Shown here: in pieces, positions 48,458 through 57,057 of the stretch
Position numbering within the stretch: position 1 is the stretch's first letter
How the letters are laid out: each line of letters starts with the position of its first letter
Assembly: GCA_031272895.1 (NCBI GenBank)
Contig: JAISSW010000016.1
Location: forward strand, 95,098 to 159,097
From: Clostridium sp.
GTDB taxonomy: Bacteria > Bacillota > Clostridia > Oscillospirales > Acutalibacteraceae
DNA length: 64,000 nucleotides
Direction of reading: 5' to 3'
Notes under the pieces: model-generated
Seen by the model: the letters and a program-made list of their open reading frames with translations, nothing else
What the model was told of the DNA's origin: nothing
Database searches by the model: none
Program-made: the position numbers and the translations under genes

Positions 48458-49738
48458 ATGAAACACAACATTTCCGAGGAGCTTGTGCAGTATATGGTGA
48501 GCGGAATCACCAATATCTGCGATAAGTTCAAAAACCGTGGCCCCGGCACAAAAAGTGAGCGGGACGCTCAGGCCCAGCTGAAAACGGAGCTTGAGGAATA
48601 CGCAGACGAGGTCATAATGGAGGACTTCAACGAGCACCCGGCGGCGTTTATGGGCTTTATTCCCCTGGCGGCCCTGCTTGCCGTCACAAGCGTCGCCCTC
48701 TACTGGTTCAACCCCGCGAACGGCAGCTGGCTGGCTTGGCTGCTTGGCGGACTTTCCGTGGCTCTGCCGCTGTTTGCCGCGCTTATGTTCGTATTTGAAT
48801 TCCTGATGTACCGCGACTTTGTGGACTTTTTGTTCCCCAAAAAGGTTTCCCGCAACGTTTACGGCACATACAAGCCCAGCGGCGAGGTTAAAAAGCGCAT
48901 TATCTTCGGCGGGCACACGGACGCCGCTAACGAATGGACCTACCAGTGGCTTGGCGGTGCTGCAGCGCTTGCCCCGGTCATCTTCGGCGGAGTTGTGTCA
49001 ATTTTTTACATTTTAGGCATCAACATTGCCCGTCTTGCCAATGCCCTGCCCGCAACAAGCGTTGATGGGCCCTGGAAAACCCTCGGTTGGATTGCTATTG
49101 CCACAATCCCCTTCACAATTGCAATCATGTTCTTCATCAACTACAAAATCATTGTTGACGGAGCAAACGATAACCTCTCCGCGAACTATATTTCCATGGC
49201 GATTATCAAGGAGATGAAGGAGCGCGGGTTCCGCTTTGAGAACACCGAGGTCGGCTGCCTGTTCTCCGGCTCTGAGGAGGCGGGTCTGCGCGGAGCAAAG
49301 GCTTTTGCAAAAAAGCACAAGGACGAGCTAATCGCCGACGGCGTTGAAACAATCTTTATCAGCTTGGATACAATGACCGACCCCGACCAGCTGATGGTCT
49401 ATACACGCGGCTGCACGGGTACAGTCGGCGACGACAAGGCCGTCGGCGACCTGCTGCAGGAGGCTGGCAAAAACTGCGGTAAGGAGCTGCCCATAGCCGG
49501 CTGGTACCCCGGCGCTGTTGACGCAGAGGCGTTCTCCATGTATGGTCTGCGCTCCTGCGGCTTCTGCGGGCTTAGGCACGACCCGCCGCCCAAGTATTTC
49601 TACCACACCCGCAACGACAATGTGGACGCCCTCAACCCCGAATGCTTGGCAATGAGCCTTGACATTTGCTTGGAGGCTGCTGAAATCTTTGACGCAAAGG
49701 GCATGGCCCCCTTTGACGCGGCGCGCAAGAAGAAGTAA
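48458..49738 (+). CDS. Membrane-embedded M28-family metallopeptidase, copy 2
   Basis: A 426-residue paralog of the protein at 22657 with the same layout. The N-terminal peptidase segment RGPGTKSERDAQAQ is followed by two membrane helices (about residues 65-84 and 91-117). IIFGGHTDAANEW follows with H153 and D155, then a hydrophobic insert with two or three helices (about 168-228). D238 in GANDNLSA and E273/E274 in FSGSEEAGLRG come after it. The last histidine is in YFYHTRNDN. All metal ligands are kept. The paralogs share the AFMGFIP and SGSEEAGLRGAKAF blocks. It follows the flavoenzyme gene by 54 nt and ends at a strong terminator. The substrate is unknown. Confidence 0.82.
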   Translation: MKHNISEELVQYMVSGITNICDKFKNRGPGTKSERDAQAQLKTELEEYADEVIMEDFNEHPAAFMGFIPLAALLAVTSVALYWFNPANGSWLAWLLGGLSVALPLFAALMFVFEFLMYRDFVDFLFPKKVSRNVYGTYKPSGEVKKRIIFGGHTDAANEWTYQWLGGAAALAPVIFGGVVSIFYILGINIARLANALPATSVDGPWKTLGWIAIATIPFTIAIMFFINYKIIVDGANDNLSANYISMAIIKEMKERGFRFENTEVGCLFSGSEEAGLRGAKAFAKKHKDELIADGVETIFISLDTMTDPDQLMVYTRGCTGTVGDDKAVGDLLQEAGKNCGKELPIAGWYPGAVDAEAFSMYGLRSCGFCGLRHDPPPKYFYHTRNDNVDALNPECLAMSLDICLEAAEIFDAKGMAPFDAARKKK

Positions 49739-49752
49739 ACCAACCCACAAAG

Positions 49753-49787
49753 CGGACGGGGCTGAAACGGCTCCGTCCGTTTTTTTC
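49753..49787 (+). terminator. Intrinsic terminator after the second M28 gene
   Basis: CGGACGGGGC and the matching GGCTCCGTCCG arm form a GC-rich stem followed by seven T. Confidence 0.88.
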
Positions 49788-49805
49788 GTAGTGGCAAATT
49801 GCCTA

Positions 49806-49834
49806 TTGCTTATTTTTGCGTTTTAGGTTAAAAT
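49806..49834 (+). promoter_or_regulatory. Promoter of mutS2 adjoining its start codon
   Basis: TTGCTT and TAAAAT are 17 nt apart, and the -10 box ends directly before the first ATG. Initiation 6-7 nt downstream would fall at the second in-frame ATG (49841), giving a leaderless message. The -35 and -10 matches are moderate. Confidence 0.5.
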
Positions 49835-52210
49835 ATGTACATGGAACAGAACAGACACCACAATATTTTGGAGCTCGATAAGCTCCTATCCCGCCTTGCG
49901 GATTTTTGTGCCTGCGACGATGCCAAGGCGCTGGCCCTTGAGCTTGTTCCGGCTGCAAGCCTTGAAGAGGCAAAGCTGCTTATGGCGCAAACGACGGACG
50001 CACACACCCTGCTGGCAAGGTTCGGCGCGCCAAGCTTTGGCGGACTGCGCAGCGTAGGCAACGCCCTGGCGCGGGCAAACGCCGGCGGTATGCTCTCTCT
50101 GCGGGAGCTGCTGGATATTTCCGCTGTGCTTGGGGCAATCCGCGGCATTGTGCGCTGGCGCGAGAGCTGTGCCGGCGTTGAGAGTGTGCTTGACTTCAGC
50201 GCGCTTGAGCCAAACGCCTACTTAGAAAAGCTGATTAATGATGCCGTAGCCAACGAGGAGGAGCTGAGCGACAACGCCAGCGCCGCCCTTGCGGATTTAA
50301 GGCGAAAGATAAGAACCCAAACCCACCGTGTGCGTGAGCAGCTTGAAAAGACCGTGCGCTCGGCGCAAAACGCAAGGCTGCTGCAGGAGGCTATTGTTAC
50401 CCAGCGCAACGGGCGCTTTGTTGTTCCCGTTAAGGCGGAGCTGCGCGGCGAATTCCCGGGGCTTGTGCATGACGCTTCCTCCAGCGGCGCGACTGTTTTT
50501 GTTGAGCCTATTGCCGTGGTGGAGGCCAACAACGAAATTCGCATACTCAAGGGCAAGGAAAGCGCTGAAATTGAGCGCATTGTTATGGAGCTTTCCGCCC
50601 GTGTGGGGGAGTTTTCAAGCACAATCAAGCGCAGCTACAGCGCGGCGGTTGAGCTTAACCTGATTTTCGCAAAAGCTCAGTACGCCTATAAAATCCGTGC
50701 CTGCGCGCCAAGCCTGAACGACGAGGGCAAAACCCTGTTAAAGGCGGCGCGGCATCCCCTTCTGCCCGCTGAAAGCGCCGTGCCCATAGATATAAGCCTT
50801 GGCATTGATTTTGACACTCTTGTTATCACCGGTCCAAACACCGGCGGAAAAACAGTCGCCCTTAAAACCTTAGGTCTGCTTAGCCTTATGGCTCGCTGCG
50901 GGCTTATGCTGCCCGTGGGCGACGGCAGCAGCGCCGCATTTTATAAGCGAGTCTATGCGGATATTGGCGATGAGCAGTCGATTGAGCAGTCGCTTTCCAC
51001 CTTTTCCGCCCACATGACCAACATAAAAACTATTTTGGGCGAGGCGGATTGGGAATCCCTTGTGCTGGTTGACGAGCTTGGCGCGGGAACAGACCCTGTT
51101 GAGGGCGCGGCGCTGGCTCAGGCTATTCTTGAGTGCCTTAGGGAAAAGGGCGCCCACATTGCCGCAACGACGCACTACGCTGAGCTTAAGGCCTATGCCC
51201 TGACGACGCCGCGGGTGCAAAACGCCGGCTGTGAATTCGACATAAAGACCCTTAAACCCACCTATAGGCTGATTATCGGGGCACCGGGGCGCTCAAATGC
51301 CTTGGCAATCAGCGAGCGCCTTGGCGTGGACGGACAGGTAATTGAGCTTGCGCGCTCACTTATTGCCGGGGAAAACAGGCAGTTTGAGGAGGTTGTTGAC
51401 CGCCTTGAGGAAAGCCGCCGCGCAATGGAGGAGCAGGTAGGCGCGGCTCGGGAGCTTAAGCGGCAGGCTGCCGCAGAGCGCGAGCTTGCAGCGGCAAAGC
51501 GTGCGGAAATAGATGCGCTTTGGGCCAAGGAGGAGGAGCAGGCAAGGGGGGCGGCGCTGCGCATTGTTGAGCAGGCGAAGCGCCAGGCAGCCGTCCTGCT
51601 GGAGGAGCTTGATAAGCTGCGCAGGGAAAAGGACAGCGCCGCGGCAGACATAGCCCGCAGGGCAAAATCCGCGCTGAAAAAGACCATGAACGCCATTGCA
51701 GAGGAGTCCTCCGCCCACACGGCTTTTGAGGACGATGAGGATTATACCCTGCCGCGTCCTCTTATTATCGGCGATGAAATCAGGCTGGCGGGCTTGGGCA
51801 CAAGCGCCGTCGTCCTCAGCCTGCCGGACGCCAAGGGTATGCTGACGGTGCAGACCGGCAACGCAAAAAGCCGCGTTCATTTGGACAAGGTTCGCCTCGC
51901 GGGGGGCGGCGCTAAGAAAAAAACTGCCTCTAAGCCTTCCTCTACGGCGCAGCCCCAAGCACCCGCCGCCGCGGGCAGGCTTGATTTGCGCGGTATGACC
52001 GTGGAGGAGGCGCTGCACACGCTTGATTATTATATGGATGATATGCTGCGCGGCAGCCTAAGGGAGTTTGTTATAGTCCATGGCAAGGGCACAGGGGCGC
52101 TGCGGGCGGCGGTTAAGCGCTATTTGGACGGCAGCCGGCAGATAAAAACTCACCGCCTTGGCGGCTACGGCGAAGGCGGCGATGGCGTTACTGTTGTTAC
52201 ACTGCGCTGA
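49835..52210 (+). CDS. mutS2: Endonuclease MutS2
   Basis: A 791-residue MutS family protein without the mismatch-recognition domain, linked to recombination control and to splitting collided ribosomes. The core and clamp (NGRFVVPVKAEL, HDASSSGATVFVEP) are followed by the ATPase with Walker A GPNTGGKT, then LVLVDELGAGTDPVEG and ATTHYAEL. A long coiled coil (about residues 510-620) comes next, then a KOW-like part. The C-terminal Smr domain has LDLRGMTVEEAL and VIVHGKGTGALR. The first ATG has only AGG upstream; a second ATG two codons later is an equally good start. It runs convergent with the LCAT-like gene, 3 nt apart. Confidence 0.95.
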   Translation: MYMEQNRHHNILELDKLLSRLADFCACDDAKALALELVPAASLEEAKLLMAQTTDAHTLLARFGAPSFGGLRSVGNALARANAGGMLSLRELLDISAVLGAIRGIVRWRESCAGVESVLDFSALEPNAYLEKLINDAVANEEELSDNASAALADLRRKIRTQTHRVREQLEKTVRSAQNARLLQEAIVTQRNGRFVVPVKAELRGEFPGLVHDASSSGATVFVEPIAVVEANNEIRILKGKESAEIERIVMELSARVGEFSSTIKRSYSAAVELNLIFAKAQYAYKIRACAPSLNDEGKTLLKAARHPLLPAESAVPIDISLGIDFDTLVITGPNTGGKTVALKTLGLLSLMARCGLMLPVGDGSSAAFYKRVYADIGDEQSIEQSLSTFSAHMTNIKTILGEADWESLVLVDELGAGTDPVEGAALAQAILECLREKGAHIAATTHYAELKAYALTTPRVQNAGCEFDIKTLKPTYRLIIGAPGRSNALAISERLGVDGQVIELARSLIAGENRQFEEVVDRLEESRRAMEEQVGAARELKRQAAAERELAAAKRAEIDALWAKEEEQARGAALRIVEQAKRQAAVLLEELDKLRREKDSAAADIARRAKSALKKTMNAIAEESSAHTAFEDDEDYTLPRPLIIGDEIRLAGLGTSAVVLSLPDAKGMLTVQTGNAKSRVHLDKVRLAGGGAKKKTASKPSSTAQPQAPAAAGRLDLRGMTVEEALHTLDYYMDDMLRGSLREFVIVHGKGTGALRAAVKRYLDGSRQIKTHRLGGYGEGGDGVTVVTLR

Positions 52211-52213
52211 GCC

Positions 52214-53797
52214 TCAGTCAATCCACCAGGTTCCCAGCGTAATGAAGAAATTGATTATTCCATAGAAGAAGCCCTTGATTCTGTCCACGGGGTTAAGGGC
52301 TGTGCCCACCTTTTCCAAAAAGCTTTCCTCGTCCTGCGGCACAAAAATATCCTGTTCATCGTCAAAAACTAAGTACTGCGGATAATTCGGGTCGCTGAAA
52401 ACAGTCTGCGTTTTGCGCGAATCAAAGAACCAGTGGGCAAAATTCTTGTTTGTGCCGCCTATATGCGGCCTGTCCGAAATAAACCAGGTATAATCCCTTA
52501 AAAGGCAGGTGGAGGCGTCTATTGTGTTATCCGGCGAAACATAGTTATGGCTGCTCTTGAGCTTTTGCTTGTATATTCCGAACACGCCCAGCTTTTTGCC
52601 GAAGGGCTCTGCGACGGTTGCGCCAAGCGAGGCAAGGGTAGTGTCCACAAAGCCGTCCGAGTTGCGCCTTGCGTTCTCAACCAGCGGGAACAGCGGTGAA
52701 TTTGTTCCAAGGTAAAGCCCCACTCTGATTTTCTGCGCCGCGTCCTTTAGCAGCTCGTCCGCCTTAACCGCCACGTTGTAATGGTAGCGGTCCAGCTTTT
52801 GTATCAGGTTAACATATTTGCCGCGGTTCGTGCCAAAGCAGACTTCCTTGCCGCTTTCGTAGTCCTCGTCCGGCACATAAGCCCACAGCATTGGCAGGGA
52901 CATAATATAAGGCACAAACGCCCGCTCATAAAGCCTATCCAAAATGCGGGGCCAAGCACGGTTGACGGTTGCAAGCAGCGCCTTGAGCAAGCCCGTCTTG
53001 TCCGCTGCCAGCAGCATATTGCTGATTTCCTCATGGTTGGGTACGCTGAAGTCGCGCAAAAAGCCGGTAGTCGCCAGCGCCTCGGAATCAATATGCCAGC
53101 GCTTGTTCACCAAATCGCCAAACACCGTGGAGCCCTTGTGTAATGTTGCGCGCACCGTTATTGCCCTTATGTGCTGCAGAGGATTTTCGTCCTTATAGCG
53201 CGCCAAATACGCCATAAAAACAACGGCTGAGCCGCTTTGTGCGGCAACATTGACCGTGCTGTGTCCCGTTTTTTCGCATACCTGCTCAAGGAAGTTCTTA
53301 AAGCGCTCCGCAAGCACCCAGGGGTCCTCTCTCCAATCGTAGTTAAAGTCGTATTCCCTCAGCGACGGGTCAGCCTTGTGGTCCTGCTGCAAAAGCTGCT
53401 CCATGCCGTTAATGTCGCCGTCAAGCTCCGCCACGCTCTCGCCGTCTGAGTTAAACATAATGGGACTGAGCAGCGCTTCCACAAAATCCGTCAGTATATC
53501 GGCTATTTTGTCCCATTCCTCATTTTGTATGTACTTTGGGAATTCCGGCAAAAGCTTTTGCAGGTCGCTAACAATATCGTCACCGCCGCCGCCCGTGTTC
53601 CAGAACTCCTCCTGCTGCGGCGTACCCGCGTTTGAATACAGCGAATGCCACGCCCCCTCGCAGTAAATGATGGGTACCTGGTCACAGGTCGCCTCGTCGT
53701 GTTCACCCGCCGCTTCGCCGTCCTGAGCGACGACACCGAATGCCGCTTCAAGGAACAGCACCAAAAACACAAGCATACCCGAGAGTATTCTTTTCAT
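52214..53797 (-). CDS. Secreted alpha/beta hydrolase, lecithin:cholesterol acyltransferase-like
   Basis: A 527-residue exported protein with a signal peptide (MKRILSGMLVFLVLFLEAAFG, cleavage near VVAQ). The part FNYDWREDPW (residues 151-160) is the Y-D-W-R motif of LCAT-like lipases. About 28 residues later AAQSGSAVV holds the likely nucleophile S188, although the elbow reads A-Q-S-G-S instead of the usual G-x-S-x-G. The C-terminal part is long, with further possible acid and histidine residues (for example in RPHIGGTNKNFAHW) that I cannot assign safely. It could act on lipids or other esters outside the cell. It is probably monocistronic. Confidence 0.62.
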   Translation of the reverse strand: MKRILSGMLVFLVLFLEAAFGVVAQDGEAAGEHDEATCDQVPIIYCEGAWHSLYSNAGTPQQEEFWNTGGGGDDIVSDLQKLLPEFPKYIQNEEWDKIADILTDFVEALLSPIMFNSDGESVAELDGDINGMEQLLQQDHKADPSLREYDFNYDWREDPWVLAERFKNFLEQVCEKTGHSTVNVAAQSGSAVVFMAYLARYKDENPLQHIRAITVRATLHKGSTVFGDLVNKRWHIDSEALATTGFLRDFSVPNHEEISNMLLAADKTGLLKALLATVNRAWPRILDRLYERAFVPYIMSLPMLWAYVPDEDYESGKEVCFGTNRGKYVNLIQKLDRYHYNVAVKADELLKDAAQKIRVGLYLGTNSPLFPLVENARRNSDGFVDTTLASLGATVAEPFGKKLGVFGIYKQKLKSSHNYVSPDNTIDASTCLLRDYTWFISDRPHIGGTNKNFAHWFFDSRKTQTVFSDPNYPQYLVFDDEQDIFVPQDEESFLEKVGTALNPVDRIKGFFYGIINFFITLGTWWID

Positions 53798-53854
53798 ATA
53801 TTCCTCCCGCCGCGCCCCAATACGCGGCCAAATATATTATTCCTGCCTGCGCAA

Positions 53855-53863
53855 ATTATAACA
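53855..53863 (-). promoter_or_regulatory. Extended -10 promoter of the LCAT-like gene
   Basis: TGTTATAAT on the minus strand, about 60 nt before the start, without a recognisable -35 box. The rest of the gap up to 53961 holds a terminator and nothing else that I recognise. Confidence 0.45.
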
Positions 53864-53913
53864 CGTTTACACGGCTTTATTATTCGATTTTAGAAAAATG
53901 GTTCCTTTTACCA

Positions 53914-53950
53914 CAAAAAATTTAAGGGAGGCTCTTCCGCCCCCCCTTAA
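53914..53950 (-). terminator. Intrinsic terminator of the acyl-CoA synthetase gene
   Basis: TTAAGGGGGG and CCTCCCTTAA pair (one G-T) around a 9-nt loop and are followed by ATTTTTT on the minus strand. Confidence 0.85.
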
Positions 53951-53961
53951 GCAGCCGTTTA

Positions 53962-55593
53962 TTATTCCTTAATCTGCTGTTCAACAAGGCTTTCGCCCAC
54001 ATATTTTTTGCGCAGTCGCGGCTTTTCTATTTTTCCCGTTGGGTTGCGCGGAACGACATCAAACACAATGCGGCGCGGGCGCTTGTAGCGCGGCAGGGCG
54101 GCGCAAAACTCCATTATCTCGCCCTCTGTGGCGCTTTGGTCAGGCTTAATCTCAATAATCGCGCAGGCAATCTCGCCAAGTCTGTGGTCAGGCAGCCCGA
54201 TTACCGCCACGTCCTTGATTTTCGGGTGCGCGCGCAAAAAGTCCTCAATCTGCACCGGGTAGAGGTTCTCCCCGCCCGTTATGATTACGTCCTTCTTCCT
54301 GTCCACAAGGTAGATAAAGCCCTCTTCGTCCTGCCTTGCCATGTCGCCCGTGAAGAGCCAATCCCCGCGCAGCACGGCGGCGGTCGCCTCCTCGTCCTTG
54401 TAGTAACAGCGCATGACGCCCGGTCCTTTGACAGCAAGCTCCCCCACCTGACCGGGGGTGACGTCCACGCCGCCCTCGTCCACAATGCGCGCCTGCCAGC
54501 AGTGACCCGCCACGCCGATTGCCCCCACCTTGCGCACGTTTTCCACGCCCAAATGCACCGCACCTGGTCCAAGGGATTCCGAAAGGCCGTAGTTTGTGTC
54601 GTAAGCGTGTGAGGGGAACACACTCTGCCAGCGCTTAACAAGGCTCGGCGGCACCGGCTGCGCACCGATGTGCATTAGCCTCCACGCGGATAAATCCAGC
54701 TCATCCGGTTTGATTTCGCCGCTGTCAATCGCGTCAAGGATATCCTGTGCCCAGGGCACCAGCAGCCACACTATGCTTGCCTTTTCGCGGGAGGCGGTTT
54801 CCATAATCCAACGCGGCGTTGCCCCGCGCAGCAGCACCGCGCGCCCGCCAACAAGCAATGAGCCGAACCAGTGCATTTTTGCCCCCGTGTGGTAAAGCGG
54901 CGGTATGCACAAAAACACGTCGTCCTTGGTTTGCCCATGGTGTGCCTGCTCCGTCACACAGGCGGAAACAAGCGCCGCGTGAGAGTGCAAAATCGCCTTG
55001 GGGAAGCCGGTGGTTCCGCTTGAAAAATATATCGCGCCGTCGTCCTCGTCGCCTATTGCCACGGCGGGTTTTTGTGCGCTGCATTCGGCGGCAAGCGCAA
55101 GGCAGTCCTCCGCAAAGCGTGGGCAAGCCTCGCCCACAAAAAGCTGCAGCTTCAGCTTGGGTATCTCGTTCTGTATAGCCTCCATACGCGTGATAAATTC
55201 CGCGCCGAAAACCAAAACAGACGCGTCCGCCAAATCAAGGCAGTAGCGGATTTCGTCCGAAGCGTAGCGGAAGTTGAGCGGTACGGCGATTGCCCCCGCC
55301 TTAAGCGTGCCGAAATAGACCGGCAGCCACTCTATGCAGTTCATCAGCAATATTGCAACCTTGTCGCCCTTTTTAACCCCGCGCCGCAACAGCAGATTGG
55401 CAAAACGGTTTGTCTGCTCGTCAAACTCCGCCCAGGTGAGCGTTTTGCGGTAGCCCGGGTGGCGGTCGCTCTCAACAAGCTCTGCCTCGCTCCAGGGCGC
55501 TGAGCCTGTGCGCATCTCGGGGTTTACCTCAACCAAGGCGCAGTCGCCGCCGAATTTGCGTGCGTTGTCCTCTAAAAAAGCTGTAATAGGCAT
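53962..55593 (-). CDS. AMP-dependent acyl-CoA synthetase (fatty-acid/aryl-CoA ligase type)
   Basis: A 543-residue adenylate-forming enzyme that activates a carboxylic acid to its CoA thioester. The P-loop is YFSSGTTGFPKAILHSH. The A5 motif region has YGLSESLGP. TGDMARQDEEGF and DRKKDVIITGGENLYPVQIE are the A7/A8 hinge motifs. The catalytic lysine near the end is in NPTGKIEKPRLRKKY. FRYASDEIRYCLDLADASVLV in the N-terminal domain is typical of medium- or long-chain enzymes. The substrate is open. It stands alone between its own promoter, with a palindrome at the start of transcription, and a terminator. Confidence 0.9.
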   Translation of the reverse strand: MPITAFLEDNARKFGGDCALVEVNPEMRTGSAPWSEAELVESDRHPGYRKTLTWAEFDEQTNRFANLLLRRGVKKGDKVAILLMNCIEWLPVYFGTLKAGAIAVPLNFRYASDEIRYCLDLADASVLVFGAEFITRMEAIQNEIPKLKLQLFVGEACPRFAEDCLALAAECSAQKPAVAIGDEDDGAIYFSSGTTGFPKAILHSHAALVSACVTEQAHHGQTKDDVFLCIPPLYHTGAKMHWFGSLLVGGRAVLLRGATPRWIMETASREKASIVWLLVPWAQDILDAIDSGEIKPDELDLSAWRLMHIGAQPVPPSLVKRWQSVFPSHAYDTNYGLSESLGPGAVHLGVENVRKVGAIGVAGHCWQARIVDEGGVDVTPGQVGELAVKGPGVMRCYYKDEEATAAVLRGDWLFTGDMARQDEEGFIYLVDRKKDVIITGGENLYPVQIEDFLRAHPKIKDVAVIGLPDHRLGEIACAIIEIKPDQSATEGEIMEFCAALPRYKRPRRIVFDVVPRNPTGKIEKPRLRKKYVGESLVEQQIKE

Positions 55594-55609
55594 GGTTTAC
55601 TCCTTTGCA

Positions 55610-55621
55610 TTAACGCGTTAA
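55610..55621. promoter_or_regulatory. Palindromic candidate operator before the acyl-CoA synthetase gene
   Basis: TTAACGCGTTAA is a perfect 12-bp palindrome (nearly symmetrical over 18 bp) placed just downstream of the -10 box, between promoter and ribosome binding site. This is a typical place for a repressor site. The regulator is unknown. Confidence 0.5.
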
Positions 55622-55636
55622 AGCGCTGATGTGGAA

Positions 55637-55665
55637 ATTATAGCACACACCCGCAAAAAATGCAA
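55637..55665 (-). promoter_or_regulatory. Promoter of the acyl-CoA synthetase gene
   Basis: TTGCAT and TATAAT are 17 nt apart with the extended form TGCTATAAT on the minus strand. Confidence 0.82.
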
Positions 55666-55698
55666 GCGTTTTACAAAAAATTGTGTATACGATGTTTT

Positions 55699-56961
55699 TT
55701 AACTCAAGCCTTGCGCAAAGCTTTGGGCAAAAGCCTCCGCGGGCAGCTCCGTTATTTCGCCGTCCGCCATGCGCTTGACCCTTATTTTTCCCGCCGCAAG
55801 GTCGTCCGCGCCCACAACGGCGGTGTATTTTGCCGCTATTTTGCCGGCATACTTCATCTGCGCCTTAACGCTGCGCTTCATCAGGTCGTACTCCGCACGG
55901 CTTCCCTTGCCGCGCAGGTATTCACAGGCTTTGGCGGCAAAGCTCTCGCCCTCCTCACCAACAGTAACAAGATACAGCAGGCATGGCTCAGGCTCCGGCA
56001 GCGGCTGACCGCAGGCCTTAAGCACCAGCTCAAGGCGCTCCAAGCCCATGCCAAAGCCAAGCGCCGGCACAGGGCTGCCGCCAAGCTCCTCCACAAGCCC
56101 GTCGTAGCGCCCGCCGCCGCAAACAGTACCCTGCGCGCCTATGGCATCCGTCACAAACTCAAACACGGTTTTGGTGTAATAATCCAGCCCGCGGACTATG
56201 CGCGGGTTCACCTTATACTCAATTTCAAGGTCGGTTAGCCGGCTCTTAAGCCCGTCAAAATGCTCCTCACAGTCCCCGCAAAGGTAATCAAGCCCTACAG
56301 GCGCCTCCTTGGCTATAGCGCCGCAAACCGGGCTTTTGCAATCCAAAATACGCATTGGGTTGCGCTCAAGACGCTCAAGGCAGGTGGGGCAAAGCTCCCC
56401 CTTGCGGGCGGCAAAATATTCCGCCAGCGCCTTGTGGTAGGCCGGGCGGCACTTGGGGCAGCCGATTGAATTCAGCTCAAGGCGCAGACCCTGTACGCCA
56501 AGTCTACGGAAAATCCCGGCGACCATGGCAATCAGCTCCGCGTCAACGGCGGGACCTGCGGCACCAAAGCACTCCACACCAAATTGATGGAACTCACGGT
56601 AGCGCCCCGCCTGCGGCTTTTCGTAGCGGTAGCAGGAGGTTATATAGCTGAGCTTTTGGGGCATTGCCTCGTTAAAAAGCCCATGCTCCAAAAAGGCGCG
56701 GACAACGCCCGCCGTACCCTCGGGGCGCAATGTTATTGAACGCCCGCCCTTGTCCTCAAAGCTGTACATTTCCTTTTGCACAACGTCAGTGGTGCCGCCC
56801 ATGCCGCGGGTAAAAAGCTCCGTCGCCTCAAAAACAGGGGTACGGATTTCCGAATAGCCGTAGTCTGCGGCGGCTGTCAGCAGGGTGTTTTCTATCGCAC
56901 GCAGGGTGTGGCCGCGCGGCGGCAGGGCGTCCAAAGTACCCTTGATTGCCTGAATTTGCAT
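55699..56961 (-). CDS. hisS: Histidyl-tRNA synthetase
   Basis: A 420-residue class II synthetase. The start MQIQAIKGTLDALPPRG is the family N-terminus. Motif 1 lies in YSEIRTPVFEATELFTRGMG. Motif 2 is SCYRYEKPQAGRYREFHQFGVE. The histidine-A motif is RGLDYYTKTVFEF, and motif 3 is ALGFGMGLERL. The C-terminal anticodon-binding domain follows. I chose the ATG behind AAGGAG; the same frame is open 18 codons further into the leader. Its promoter is embedded in the terminator of the gene upstream. No aspS follows it here. Confidence 0.97.
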   Translation of the reverse strand: MQIQAIKGTLDALPPRGHTLRAIENTLLTAAADYGYSEIRTPVFEATELFTRGMGGTTDVVQKEMYSFEDKGGRSITLRPEGTAGVVRAFLEHGLFNEAMPQKLSYITSCYRYEKPQAGRYREFHQFGVECFGAAGPAVDAELIAMVAGIFRRLGVQGLRLELNSIGCPKCRPAYHKALAEYFAARKGELCPTCLERLERNPMRILDCKSPVCGAIAKEAPVGLDYLCGDCEEHFDGLKSRLTDLEIEYKVNPRIVRGLDYYTKTVFEFVTDAIGAQGTVCGGGRYDGLVEELGGSPVPALGFGMGLERLELVLKACGQPLPEPEPCLLYLVTVGEEGESFAAKACEYLRGKGSRAEYDLMKRSVKAQMKYAGKIAAKYTAVVGADDLAAGKIRVKRMADGEITELPAEAFAQSFAQGLS

Positions 56962-56986
56962 TATGTCAGCTCCTTGGTTTTTGGAT

Positions 56987-57015
56987 ATTTTAGCGCATTT
57001 GCGGTAAAAATGCAA
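56987..57015 (-). promoter_or_regulatory. Promoter of hisS
   Basis: TTGCAT and TAAAAT are 17 nt apart. The -35 box overlaps the foot and T run of the upstream terminator. Confidence 0.65.
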
Positions 57016-57040
57016 GCCGCCCCCGCAAAGAGGGCGGCTT
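57006..57040 (-). terminator. Intrinsic terminator of the threonine-rich exported protein gene
   Basis: AAGCCGCC and GGCGGCTT pair across a GC-rich loop and are followed by GCATTTTT on the minus strand. Confidence 0.8.
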
Positions 57041-57057
57041 TGTGTTGCTGTAAAAAT

